Notes under the pieces: generated by a model
The model's input: only the letters and a program-made list of their open reading frames with translations
Database searches by the model: none
Told to the model about the DNA's origin: nothing
Position numbers and translations under genes: made by a program
Shown: in pieces, positions 35,365 to 46,785 of the stretch
How positions within the stretch are numbered: the first letter of the stretch is position 1
Layout: each line of letters begins with the position of its first letter
Origin: Lamellibrachia satsuma
Lineage: Eukaryota; Annelida; Polychaeta; Sabellida; Siboglinidae
DNA: 64,000 bases
Direction of reading: 5' to 3'
Assembly (NCBI GenBank): GCA_033239005.1
Contig: BSQZ01000009.1
Location: forward strand, 3,032,252-3,096,251

Positions 35365-35784
35365 TTAACAACGACACGCATTACATGAATATGTATGATA
35401 AATACTCACAATCGATCCAACATGACTAACAACGCCGTTCCTATGAGGTGGTAGACCACCAACAAATCGGAAAACAGCCCGACGGTAGACACAGGCATTG
35501 TGATGACTGGTCTGCATAATGGCCTCGGTAGGTGTAAAGAAAGGACGAGTTAGCACTCTTATATAGCAGTATAGAAACAATGTAGACAGCTGACGTAAGC
35601 CACATGAAGTCACAGAGAACAATAACACATTTGTCATAACTAAACGAAATGCTATAAACGTCAGAGAGCTGTCAGGAATGCCATGTATCACATCGATCAC
35701 GTAGAAAAAACGGGGGTATGAGTACTCAGAGAACGTTAGATAACGTAGTGTATTTAATACAGTGCATGTACATTTTAACATCAT
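35365..35784 (-). CDS. Hypothetical hydrophobic protein, divergent to NADAR gene
   Basis: An open frame of 139 codons from the Met at 35784 (MMLKCTCTVL), with two or three hydrophobic stretches such as SSLTFIAFRLVMTNVLLFSV and TLFLYCYIRVL. Its start lies 10 bp from the NADAR start on the other strand, so the two could share a divergent promoter. The same frame runs on upstream antisense to NADAR, which weakens the case. No homologue recognised. Confidence 0.3.
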   Translation of the reverse strand: MMLKCTCTVLNTLRYLTFSEYSYPRFFYVIDVIHGIPDSSLTFIAFRLVMTNVLLFSVTSCGLRQLSTLFLYCYIRVLTRPFFTPTEAIMQTSHHNACVYRRAVFRFVGGLPPHRNGVVSHVGSIVSIYHTYSCNACRC

Positions 35785-35793
35785 AAAGTCAGT

Positions 35794-36340
35794 ATGAATC
35801 GTCCTATATACTTCAGAGGAGGAAATTATTATTTGTCCAATTTCTATGTCTGCAGGATACATGTGTGGAATCATGTTTTTAACACACTCGAAGCTGCATA
35901 CATGTGGAAAAAATGCATGTACTATGGGGATGTGGAGACAGCAACAAAAAATGCTAGCCACACGGACTGGACTACAAGCGAAATACCTCAGCAATAGCAT
36001 TCGAGAGAAGGTACAGTTACGCGCAGAATGGCACAATTATGTAATGTATGCGTTAGTCGCTGTTAAATTTCGCGATGCAACACTATGTAAGTGGCTATTA
36101 GACACGCAGCAATCTGAATTGAAGGAATGGGTAAAGAGCTGGGAAGGGTATTGGAGTGCGCTAAGCTACTGTGGTCAGGCTGGTCAGAATATGCTCGGAC
36201 ACATACTCATGGAGGTGCGTGAGTTTATTCGACAGAACCCCCCGCGTAACAATCGCGAACGCACTACTAGTCGGTCTTATGATCGAGCGAAGTGCAATGG
36301 AGATAACGACCAGACATTCACGCGGTACAATAGCCGTTGA
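35794..36340 (+). pseudogene. NADAR (YbiA-like) domain protein, one frameshift
   Basis: The start MNRPIYFRGGNYYLSNFY gives the family's opening gly/aromatic-LSNFY block. Next come HVFNTLEAAYMWKKC, matching the Glu-containing helix, and WHNYVMYALVAVKF, then EGYWSALSYC (conserved Trp) and NMLGHILMEVREFIRQ, the family's closing helix. NADAR proteins hydrolyse ribosyl N-glycosidic bonds; characterised members act on riboflavin intermediates or remove ADP-ribose from guanine in DNA. The first part is in one frame to about 35950-35995 and the rest in the +1 frame. Total length of about 180 residues fits the family. A C-terminal basic tail follows the domain. The role here is unknown; ADP-ribosylation reversal would be an inference. 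Confidence 0.75.
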
Positions 36341-36474
36341 ACGGTTGCGATAAGAAAGCACGCCAGCAGTAGCAGCAGGCCTGTATAAACTGCGCTACCA
36401 GACCACTGGCTCATACACCCTCCGAACTCGCCGAACTCGACGTCTTGCTTATCTACGCCGAACGATCAAGGAAA

Positions 36475-36957
36475 ATGGCCGCACAGCTATATGTCGACAT
36501 GACGCCCGAGACGACTCTGTCATGACTGCAGTCAGAAATGAGTAACGGCACCTATATGTTTAAACGTCCGTTAAAAAATCATCACCTGTGCTGTACAGGA
36601 CCGTTACATCGTCTACCCGTCCTGTCAACAGTGTCAGAAAGGTGCTTACCCAGAGGGGAAAGGATATCGTTGTCCCATTCACCTATGGCAAAGGGGGGTC
36701 GTGTACAGGTTCGCCCTGCAACTGTTACTGTCGGATTGGGAAGGGGGTAAATGTTGGATAACCGTGTTCGACGAATTTGCGACAAAAAATATTTGGGTTT
36801 CACTGCCAACCAGTACATGGCTCTGCCGTCAGAGGCAGAGCGTTTTATAGCACTCGCACCGCTACGAGAGAGCAATGTCATTGTGACCATTAAAAAACGT
36901 GTGACGAACGAGTATGTTAATTATACTGTATCAGCACTAGAAGTAGCAGGGGCGTAA
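36475..36957 (+). pseudogene. RPA1 C-terminal-like zinc-ribbon/OB-fold ssDNA-binding protein
   Basis: The middle frame (about 36578-36787) reads IVYPSCQQCQKGAYPEGKG, then YRCPIH, VVYRFALQLLLSD and CWITVFDEFATKN. This is a C-x2-C...C-x2-H zinc ribbon inside an OB fold as in the C-terminal DNA-binding domain of RPA1. The last frame (from about 36785) continues GFTANQYMALPSEAERFIAL and ends at 36957. Both frame switches fall on runs of six A (36573-36578 and 36784-36789). There is also a TGA at 36523 if translation starts at 36475; the Met at 36538 avoids it. A likely role is ssDNA binding during protein-primed replication. I assign the fold, not the exact partner. Confidence 0.65.
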
Positions 36958-36962
36958 TCTGT

Positions 36963-37735
<773 letters not shown>

Positions 37736-37816
37736 TTGAACATGTCGTTGTCTTTTTCATGTCTATAGAGACGGACTGGTCTACATCAACTACAGGAGGC
37801 ATACAGTACAGCGCCG

Positions 37817-38384
37817 GTGCGGACGACGACAGCATCGGGCAAGCGTCTCGCTGAGAACGATCTGGGACTAGTACTGGACAAAAAACGGCATGTAGCATCA
37901 TCATCAGCACTGGTAGGAGAAAGTACATATGACAGTCCGGCATCACCTCCTCCCAACTTGTTTAGTCCAGCGTCACCTCCTAAAACAGGAGGGAGATGAT
38001 GAAGAGGACGACGGCATGGTCATCGAGACAACACCGACAACTCCATCATTGTCAGAGGACTCTACATACGACAGTCTGGCATCACCTCCTCCCAACTGGT
38101 TTAGTCCAGCATCACCTCCAGTCATCCCTCTAACACAGAAGGGTGACGATGAAGAGGACGACTGCATCGTCAGCGAGACAACTCCATCATCGTCGGCGTC
38201 GTCGTCGACAGAGGACTCACCACTCCCAGCACCCTATATAGAACCTGCAGCCTGTGTTATCATGATAGAGGAAGGCATAACGAACATCGTAATATCAACA
38301 TGTTATCACACTGGATTCAGTGTCGAAGAAGTGATGACAGGCGTCTGTAGAACCATAACACGGGCCATATCGACACAGAGATGA
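37817..38384 (+). pseudogene. Unknown acidic, Pro/Ser-repeat protein
   Basis: Two frames carry a duplicated segment: STYDSPASPPPNLFSPASPP (about 37921-37980) and STYDSLASPPPNWFSPASPP (about 38057-38117). Each is followed by GDDEEDD and ETTP-rich sequence, so an approximately 135-bp unit is tandemly duplicated. The C-terminal 55 residues look folded (CVIMIEEGITNIVISTCYH). It resembles a disordered regulatory protein with short linear motifs. No family is recognised. One frameshift separates the halves. Confidence 0.45.
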
Positions 38385-39357
<973 letters not shown>

Positions 39358-39358
39358 T

Positions 39359-42300
39359 ATGAAACGCCATCTATGTCGTCACTGCGGACTTGCACTCGAC
39401 ACGTATGCAGAGCTACGACGCCCCGTAGAGAGTCATTCGACACCGTCGGTGAATCAGCACTCGTACTCAGTAGCGCCACAAGCAGCGGTGCCATCTAGCG
39501 ACCACGCAAAGAGAACGAAATACGCGTGTAAATGCGATGCAACATTCGGGAGATGGGACGATCTACAGGATCACGTTAGGTCAGTATGTCGTCTTAGTAG
39601 TAGTAGTCGTAGCAGTAGTCATATAAAAACGCCACCGTCTACACGTGTACGAAATGTGAAAAGAATTTTGAAAGACGTTGCAACCTGTCCAGACAGGCAC
39701 GAACCTCGTGTACCGACGTCACCGAGCCACCATTACCAAAGGGATCAAAGAGGGAAGACACCCCACCCCACCACCCACTCGTTACCGAAGAAGATTCCAA
39801 CGAACCACCAGCTCGACTGCCCTTCGCCGACACTCTGTCGATGGATATGCTAGATGTCGTTCAAGCGCACTGGTCGACCATAAGGACATGTGTATCGAGA
39901 GGACACCTCCAGTGCAGGTACAATTACAGATTAACTATGCTAGACACGACTGTTCTAGAGGCTCCTTTGAAGATCGCGTTCAAGATTAACCTCAGTTACG
40001 GGTTTGTTCTGAGGAACAAGAACATGGATCGATACAAATACTATCATTCCTCGTGTAATTGCTGTGGATGCTACCTGGATGAGCCCAGTCTCATCACCAA
40101 CAGCAAGGACTTTGATGACTTTCTCGAACGCATCCGAGAAACTGACGTCTGGCCATCAATCAAAGACTGGATTCTGCGTGGGTGTGCGAACTCGTGACCA
40201 ATGTCACCGTCTTCGTCAACCGCATCATCGATCATCCGATAGGATGTGTAGACGTGACCCTTCCAGTCTACATCAAGAAGAACAAAACCGTCATCGGTCT
40301 GGAAAAGGAACCCAACAATTCCAAGAGGTACACCAACAACCTATGTCTCTTCCGGTGTCTGGCCCTGCATCGTGGAGGTGACGTACACCGGTTGGAACCG
40401 GCGGTGAAGACGCTGTACGAGACATACGACCAAGACGATGTACCCATGGAAAAATTTGCCGGGGTCACGCTGGATGACCTCTATCGCGTAGAGACCACTT
40501 TCGAAACGAACATATGCGTGTACAAGTTCGTCAAGTCGGATGAAGAGGATGGAAAGACAACTGCCGAACTCGTCCGTCGTTTGTTATGTTACCCCGATAC
40601 AATGAACATCAACCTTCACGAGACACATCTTTCCTTCCTCCGAGATGTCCGAATGTACTGTCACTCTTATCGATGTCATGGAAAAACGCAACTATGCTGC
40701 GCAGACACGAGCGCACGTGTACGGGCAGTGTGCGTCGAGTCTATCCTGGCGGCGTGTATCTTCGACTCCATCAGTCTTCGAACGTCTGGACGACGAGAAC
40801 ATTCGAGTGTCCCAATCGTTGCGGTACTACCCGTACTGAGCCACCTTTCACTTTGAGTGTTGGTTCGACACCGAACAACTTCCGTCAGACAGTGACAAGG
40901 TTCACTGGGTTGCGCTTCACGTCCCACTGAACGTCACCGTGGTATTCAATGTATCAGGGCACGAGTAAGTGAAATGTCTCGTCACGGACGGAGACACCAA
41001 CAAGTTGGTGAGCTTCATGATGAATATCTTACGATTGATGATTGACGCCGTGCACGACAAGATCAATTCCCCAACGACGATGTGTTGAACAACTCGCAGA
41101 AGCACTGACGAACTGGAATGAACGGGAGCATGCTGCACGATCAGCCAACAACAAGGAATCTCGACCAGCAACCAATTCATACAAAACGCTGATGGGACAA
41201 CGTTATGGATGGATGCATAAATTTCCCGTCATTGGGTTGAATTCGGGTAAGTATGATCCCAATGCTATCAAACATTTCCTCATACCCTACTTCCTTTCCA
41301 CGTCAAAGACAGAGGAACAAGAAGAGGAAGAAGAAGAACAGAAGGAGCAAGAGGACAAAAAGAAAGAAGAAGAGAAAGTTGGTATCGAGTCATTTTTCGT
41401 CATCTAACGCAACAACACTTTCATGTGTCTGTCGACGGATCAGCTGAAATTCCTAGACATGACAAACTACATAGCCCCTGGGTTCAGCTACGACAAGTAT
41501 CTGAAAGCACACGGATGCGAGGTGACGAAAGGTAATTTCCCGTATGAGTACATGGACTGTCTGGAGAGACTCGACGACACCGCCCTTCCACCAAAAGAGG
41601 CCTTCTTCAATCGACTGAAGAATGAAGGTATTTCCGACAAGGATTACGCCAGTTGTCAAGAGGCCTGGCGTGATAACGACATGACGACTTTGCGAGACTT
41701 TCTCGTCTGGTACAACAATAGAGACGATGTTCCCTTTCTACAGGCCATCAACAGCTTGCCTTCTACCAGCAACGTGGCATAGACATGTTCAAGACATGTT
41801 CCAGCAACATCAGCGTACCTGATCTTGCTGTACCTGTTCAACGACCTTCCAGAGAAGACCTACTTTACCATCTTCAACGAGAAGAATAAAGATCTCCATA
41901 ACCTCGTCAAAGATAACGTGGTTGGTGGTCCTTCGCTCATTTTTCACCGCTTTCACGAGAAAGGGGTCACCACGCTACGTCAGAACGAATATGGAGAGAC
42001 AGCTCGTTCGTGTCGGTCGATCATCAGGTACGATGCGAACGCGCTGTACCTGTTGTCGCTCATGCAAGACATGCCTATGGGATGGTACACACGACGACGG
42101 TAAGAGAACGACTTCCGTCCCGAATCAGCGCAGCTGTACGGACAGATGGCTGCGGACTTGTTGACTTGGGAATCCAAACGCACGTGATGTCCCATACGAC
42201 AACAGATAAACGGGCGAGAGAAGAGAATAGGCAAACTTCTCGTGGACGGGTGGTGCAGTGAGACGAACACGGCTTATCAGTTCCATGGATGTTTTTTCCA

Positions 42301-43650
42301 TGGTCACCCGCGCACCCGACAAGAGGTGAACGCCGAGAAACCCATGGCCCAACTGCTCGCCGAGACCCGAAAGAACACCGCCTACCTACGTCACTTTGCC
42401 AAGGTCGTCGAGCTGTGGGAATGCGAGTGGAAGGAAATGAGAAGAGATCCGGTCGTAAAAAAGTGTATGGATGCTGCATTTCCACGACGCCGATACGCGC
42501 GGTGGACGATGACGTCGAAACAGATCCTGAGCGACGTGCGTGCAGGAATCGTTTTCGGCATGATCGAGTGCGACATTTGCGTACCGGATTAATTGCGTGA
42601 GCACTTTGCCGAGATGCAGCCTGTGTTCCAGAACATCTGTCTGACGCGCGACGATCTCGGACCGTTCATGCGCCGATACGCCGAAGAGCGCAACATCATG
42701 ACGACTCCGAAGCGCATGCTCGTGGGCAGTTATCAAGGCGATAATATATTGCTCGCAACGCCCCTGTTGCGTTGGTATCTGGACCACGGGCTCGAGGTGA
42801 CGCACATCTACCAGGTCATCAAGTACGATGCGATTCCGTGTTTCCAGCGGTTCGGCAATGCAGTGTCCACGGCACGTTGAGAGGGAGACGTCCACCGACA
42901 CAAGACCATCATCGCGGACACCATGAAGTTGCTGGGGAACTCGGGGTACGGAAAGACCACCACCAACGTGGACCGACATCGTGACGTCAACTACTGCACG
43001 GAGAAGGCAGCGTCGCTCATGGTCAACGATAGACGGTTCCGACAACTCGACATCGTCGTCGACGATGCGTACGACATAGACATGAACAACAAAACCGTCA
43101 CGTACGCCCTGCCCGTACACGTGGGATTCTTCGTTTTGCAGTACGCTAAGATGCGCATGTTACAGTTCTATTATAACTGTATCAACGGATACCTGGAGCG
43201 CCGTCTGTTCCAATACTGCGAGATGGATACAGATAGTGTATATTTGGCCTTAGCTGATGAGTCCGTCGATGCCCTCGTGACCGGAAGTATGAGAACATTA
43301 TTTCCGACATCGTTCCGAATGGCTCCCGAGTACGTGCGCTGGTCTTTTCGAGATCGAGTGGTCCGGTGACAGGTTCGTGGGGTTGTGCAGCAAGACGTAT
43401 TATTGCTTCGGAGCTACCGACAAGTACAGCGCCAAAGGATTGAGCAAACGTCACAACGCCATCGACAAGGAAGCGTTCGTGGAGGTGCACATCAACCGTC
43501 GTTACGGAAGTGGAAATAACCGTGGGTTCCGGGTGCGTCACTCGACCGTGTTGACGTACGTATAGGAACGGGTGGCCCTCACCTACTTCTACGCCAAATG
43601 CGTGGTGCACGAGAACGGGGTGACCACGAGTCCGGTGGACGTGTACATAA
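39359..43650 (+). pseudogene. Protein-primed family-B DNA polymerase with N-terminal C2H2 fingers (PolB)
   Basis: Three C2H2-like fingers open it: [32 protein letters not shown] and [16 protein letters not shown]. The third is in frame with the first polymerase block (39640-40197, containing VQAHWSTIRT and FKINLSYGFVLRN). Then IGLNSGKYDPNAIKHF (exonuclease-type block, about 41236), FLDMTNYIAPGFSYDKYLK, YDANALYLLSLMQDMPMG (polymerase motif A, about 42030), KLLGNSGYGKT (motif B, about 42925) and YCEMDTDSVYLA (motif C, about 43215). The long frame 42242-43369 is broken only by TAA 42590 and TGA 42878. Other stops are TAA 40966, TAA 41405 and TAG 43563, with several frameshifts in addition. A Glu/Lys-rich insert lies at about 41310-41385. 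It replicates the element from a terminal protein; this copy is dead. Confidence 0.9.
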
Positions 43651-43654
43651 GGCG

Positions 43655-44282
43655 ATGCACTCTGGTTGTCTGTTATATGCGATCATTGATGCACGGTGGA
43701 AACATCCCTTCACATGCATCGTCGCCGGACCGATGGGATGCGGAAAAAGTACTTTCGTGACGCGTATGCTACGTCACTCTGCTGCGATGATCGATCCACC
43801 CCTCAACAAATCACGTTGTGTTACGGTGAATGGCAATCGACTTACGCAACGATGGACTTAGTGGACGTGCGGTTCGAGGAAGGATTGCCGAGTGCGAACA
43901 TATTCGACTCGTCAACGAAGAACCTTATCGTCATAGACAATCTCATGGCGGAAACGGACGAACGGGTCACGACCTTGTTCACTAAAAAAGTCATCACAGG
44001 AATCTGTTCCCTAAAAACAAGGAGAGTCGTACCATCAGTCTGAACTCTCAGTACATGGAGGTGTTCAAGAATCCACGTGATGCATCGTAGATGTCGCACT
44101 TGTCTCGTCAGATGTATCAGGGGCGCGTGAAGTTCGTCCAAGAGGCTTTTAAAGATGCCACGTCGATACCGTACGGTTATTTATTGGTCGATCTCAAACA
44201 AGACACGCCCGAGGATATGCGTCTGCGCACGACCATCTTTCCAGACGACGGTGTTCAGTACGTGTACCTACCGAAGGTATAA
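43655..44282 (+). pseudogene. Genome-packaging ATPase (FtsK/HerA-type)
   Basis: Walker A is VAGPMGCGKST (about 43723-43755). Walker B in the next frame is NLIVIDNLMAETDERV (about 43922). The third frame carries KNKESRTISLNSQYMEVFKN and YGYLLVDLKQDTPEDMRLR to the stop at 44282. Two frame switches occur, plus an in-frame TAG at 44089. Between KVITG (about 43995) and the NLFPKNKES block the sequence is shorter than the family expects, a probable deletion of about nine codons that would remove the strand and sensor residue after Walker B. It would pump DNA into capsids. The start overlaps the polymerase end. Confidence 0.85.
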
Positions 44283-44333
44283 GAAGACAATGTGTGTGGT
44301 TTGTCTCCTCATTAGCACCGTGTCTGACACATC

Positions 44334-44675
44334 ATGTGTATACAGGCTCTGAACAGATACAAGAGCACCAAACTGAGAAGAGCCATCTTCGCCAATGCCG
44401 ACGCCGATCTGCTGTGTGCACTGGCCGAGTGTGCCTATAACATATTAAAAAAAGAACATTCATTGAACGATTTACACAGGCGACGTTTGAGTAAATACAG
44501 AACGAAATTACGCGAGTTGTCTCAGAGACGAACACCCGCCGCCAGGAGGAGACGCATCTTACTGCAACAACAGGTTGGCGAAGCACAGAGCTGGGGCTTC
44601 CTATCAGCCTTCCTAGCACCGTTGGCAAGTTCGATCTTTCTACCCTTGCTCCGAGAGGTGCTGCTCAAGAGGTAG
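44334..44675 (+). CDS. Small basic virion-type protein with hydrophobic C-terminus
   Basis: An intact 113-residue frame: an alpha-helical N-terminal half with NADADLLCALAECAYNILKK, a highly basic middle (RRLSKYRTKLRELSQRRT and ARRRRILLQQQ), then a hydrophobic end FLSAFLAPLASSIFLPLL. Proteins of this size and layout sit between the ATPase and structural genes in Polintons and are presumed virion or core proteins. That assignment is by position. It is one of the few unbroken genes of the element. Confidence 0.6.
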   Translation: MCIQALNRYKSTKLRRAIFANADADLLCALAECAYNILKKEHSLNDLHRRRLSKYRTKLRELSQRRTPAARRRRILLQQQVGEAQSWGFLSAFLAPLASSIFLPLLREVLLKR

Positions 44676-44685
44676 AGAAAGTTAG

Positions 44686-45488
44686 ATGGAACACGCACGC
44701 GAGATGGCCTTGGTGGACCCGCGACTGTTGGACACCATTCGTTCACCACCACCCCCACCCCGACTGATACCTTAGGTAAGAAGGTACAAGCCTTCGATGA
44801 CTAGATGTTGACCATCCTCGATAGAAAGGACCTCGACGAGAGGACCAAGGTAACATTGTTTAATCAAATGTTGCTGCGGTACAACGTCTTGTCCGATAAA
44901 CACGTCAAGGAACCGGTACGCGTGGTCGCGGTGAAGGAGTCCATGTCAGCAGCAGCGTCGGGGCCGGGGCCGGGGCCGGGGCCGGGGCCGGGACCGGGAC
45001 CGGGACCGGGGGCTCGGAAGGGGGTAGAGGAGGGTGCAGCAGAAGCTCCCAGTAGCGGAATAGAGGCCGACGTCGTGGACACCTTTCCCAAGACCATGCA
45101 GGCCAAAGCCAGACGTTTGATGGAGCATATAGAAAGAGATATCGCGTGGACTGCTCGTGGCGAACTGATCACCGCGGGTGTGCCCGTTGCCGGAAGTAAC
45201 GTGGAGGATCTCGTGAATGATCTGTTGCGTAAGAGAAAGACCGATCCGACGGGATGGCAGTCATTCGCACGACAACTTCGTGGCATCATCCTGTCCATGG
45301 AGTTGGTCGGTAACGTCGCCAGGAGAGCCTACATACGACGAGACGGAGTGGTCGTCGAACGTCGCGCTGGCGCGGGTAGTGCACGAAGATTACCCAGTTG
45401 GACTCCCCTCTGTCATCGGCGCAGTCAGATGGAACATTCCATGTTCACCCCACCTCCAGAACGACAATGCAAGGCTTTGGCGTCATAG
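44686..45488 (+). pseudogene. Polinton-type conserved protein with Gly-Pro repeat
   Basis: Starts MEHAREMALVDPRLLDTI, shifts frame near 44765-44775, passes an in-frame TAG (44802) and continues LTILDRKDLDERTKVTLF. A Gly-Pro repeat encoded by GGGGCC/GGGACC hexamers (about 44960-45010) follows, then DTFPKTMQAKARRLMEHIER, IAWTARGELITAGVPV and VEDLVNDLLRKRKTDPTGW. The last block resembles a conserved Polinton protein of unknown function encoded near the capsid genes. The frame after about 45330 loses resemblance and probably shifts again. Confidence 0.5.
44958..45012 (+). repeat. GGGGCC/GGGACC hexanucleotide repeat
   Basis: Five GGGGCC-type units followed by three GGGACC-type units, coding Gly-Pro. 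The top strand has many G runs and could form G-quadruplexes. Confidence 0.9.
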
Positions 45489-45548
45489 GCTAGTTGGGAA
45501 GACATTTAAGGTTGTACGGTACGTGTCCATAGCACAGTGTGCACTGCG

Positions 45549-45680
45549 ATGAGCGATCCACAGGACACGGGCCGTTCCGTCGTCGTTGCGATACTTTGCG
45601 CTGGACTTTACTTGCTTGCCGATACGATCGCCCGAGGTCTGATGCGACAGTCGCTATTCGAGATATGGTTTCACTACTAG
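45549..45680 (+). CDS. Short single-pass membrane protein (43 aa)
   Basis: ATG at 45549 gives MSDPQDTGRS, then the hydrophobic VVVAILCAGLYLLADTIA, then a short basic/aromatic end and TAG. The spacing to the next gene is compact and overlapping, as in the rest of the element. Function unknown. Confidence 0.4.
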   Translation: MSDPQDTGRSVVVAILCAGLYLLADTIARGLMRQSLFEIWFHY

Positions 45681-45817
45681 ACTGTCGGTCGTTCGTCCTC
45701 GTTGTGGGCGTGATAATGGGTGTTCTCGTGTACGTCAGCGTACTCATCATCACTCGTAAAGAAAGGTGCTGTGGAGTCAATGTCACCACCACCGTCAACG
45801 CGTCGGACCTCTTTTAA
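45665..45817 (+). CDS. Short single-pass membrane protein (50 aa), overlaps integrase start
   Basis: MVSLLDCRSF followed by the membrane segment VLVVGVIMGVLVYVSVLII, then TRKER and a polar tail. The stop TAA (45815-45817) overlaps the integrase ATG (45817). Function unknown; small membrane proteins are common in this part of Polintons. Confidence 0.45.
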   Translation: MVSLLDCRSFVLVVGVIMGVLVYVSVLIITRKERCCGVNVTTTVNASDLF

Positions 45818-46430
45818 TGGCACCGAAGAATAAACAACTGAAGAGGGTCTACTTCGACCTGACAAGGGTGGCAAGTTACGGTGGAGCCGACGCTTTGCGA
45901 CGCGTCACGCGTGTGTCGAGGAAAATCGTAGAAGAATGGTTGTTGGAACAGGACACCTGTACCCTACACAAAACAGCAAGACGTCATTTCAGGAGACGCC
46001 GCATCATTGTGGGAATTCCACGTCAGCAGTGGCAGGCCGATCTCCTCGACTTGACGAATTTGAAAAATGACAACGACGACATGCCCTTTCTCCTCACGGT
46101 GATCGACGTCTTCACGAAAGTGGCCTGGTGTGTTCCTCTGAAGAACAAGTCCGCGGCGTCATTGGGAGATGTTCACCATACACGAGGTTCATCCCTCCGA
46201 TCCGCCTGTACCAACTGATCGATGACATCGGTGAAGTGGTGGACGGAACCTTCTACGAACCGGAGTTGCAAAAGGTGTCAGTACCAGCCGATAAAGTGCA
46301 CCGCGTGGAATCGGTTCTGCAGCGCCGCAATGTAGGCAGACGAACAGAGTGTTTGGTGAAATGGTACGGCTACCCCTCCAAATTCAACAGCTGGATCGAT
46401 GCCAAGGTCCTCGTCGACTATAAAGACTAG
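45817..46430 (+). pseudogene. Retrovirus-like integrase with chromodomain, core deleted
   Basis: MAPKNKQLKRVYFDLTRV opens an N-terminal helical region, then PRQQWQADLLDLTNL holds the first catalytic Asp of the DDE core, followed by PFLLTVIDVFTKVAWCVPLK. Near 46160 the core stops and another frame resumes at MFTIHEVHPSDPPVYQLIDD, which is C-terminal barrel sequence. The second Asp and the Glu, over 100 residues in intact integrases, are missing. The end is a chromodomain-like fold: VHRVESVLQRRNVG, CLVKWYGYPSKFNSW, IDAKVL. The integrase cannot be active. Confidence 0.88.
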
Positions 46431-46460
46431 CCTCGCGTCTGTCGTCACTTCATTCGAAGG

Positions 46461-46785
46461 ATGACAGACGAGACGATACCAGAGGACTTCACCACCACCA
46501 CCATCATAGGACGAGGAGGAGGAGGACGTATCCGCAGCAGCAGCAGAAGACAGTACTGACGCTCAGAGCTATACCGACAGCACTTCTTGGCATCTGTTCG
46601 GTACCGTGTGTCCTAAAGAGGAAATAAGGTTTCTGTGCCAGGTCATCGTCTTGTACACGGTCATACTGATAAGTATTTACAACCTGACCACAGGTCACGA
46701 GAATTCTAATCTGTGGACGGCTCTGTTGAGTAGTTTGTTGGGTTACCTACTGCCCAATCCCACGTTGAGACGCAATGGCAACTGA
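46461..46785 (+). pseudogene. Polinton small two-hydrophobic-segment membrane protein
   Basis: Starts MTDETIPEDFTTTTII, shifts frame near 46508, then reads DEEEEDVSAAAAEDSTDA and FLCQVIVLYTVILISIYNLT, NLWTALLSSLLGYLLPNP. Two hydrophobic helices follow an acidic N-terminus. Proteins of this type lie between integrase and penton genes in Polintons; function unknown. The stop at 46783-46785 overlaps the penton start. Confidence 0.55.

Noticed and set aside
42386..43120. 244-codon minus-strand frame
   Set aside because: It is the shadow of the polymerase frame that contains motif B.
40966..44804. Alternative genetic code with stops read as Gln or Arg
   Set aside because: Host exons and the intact gypsy element use standard stops, and the same Polinton genes also carry frameshifts and deletions, so decay is simpler.
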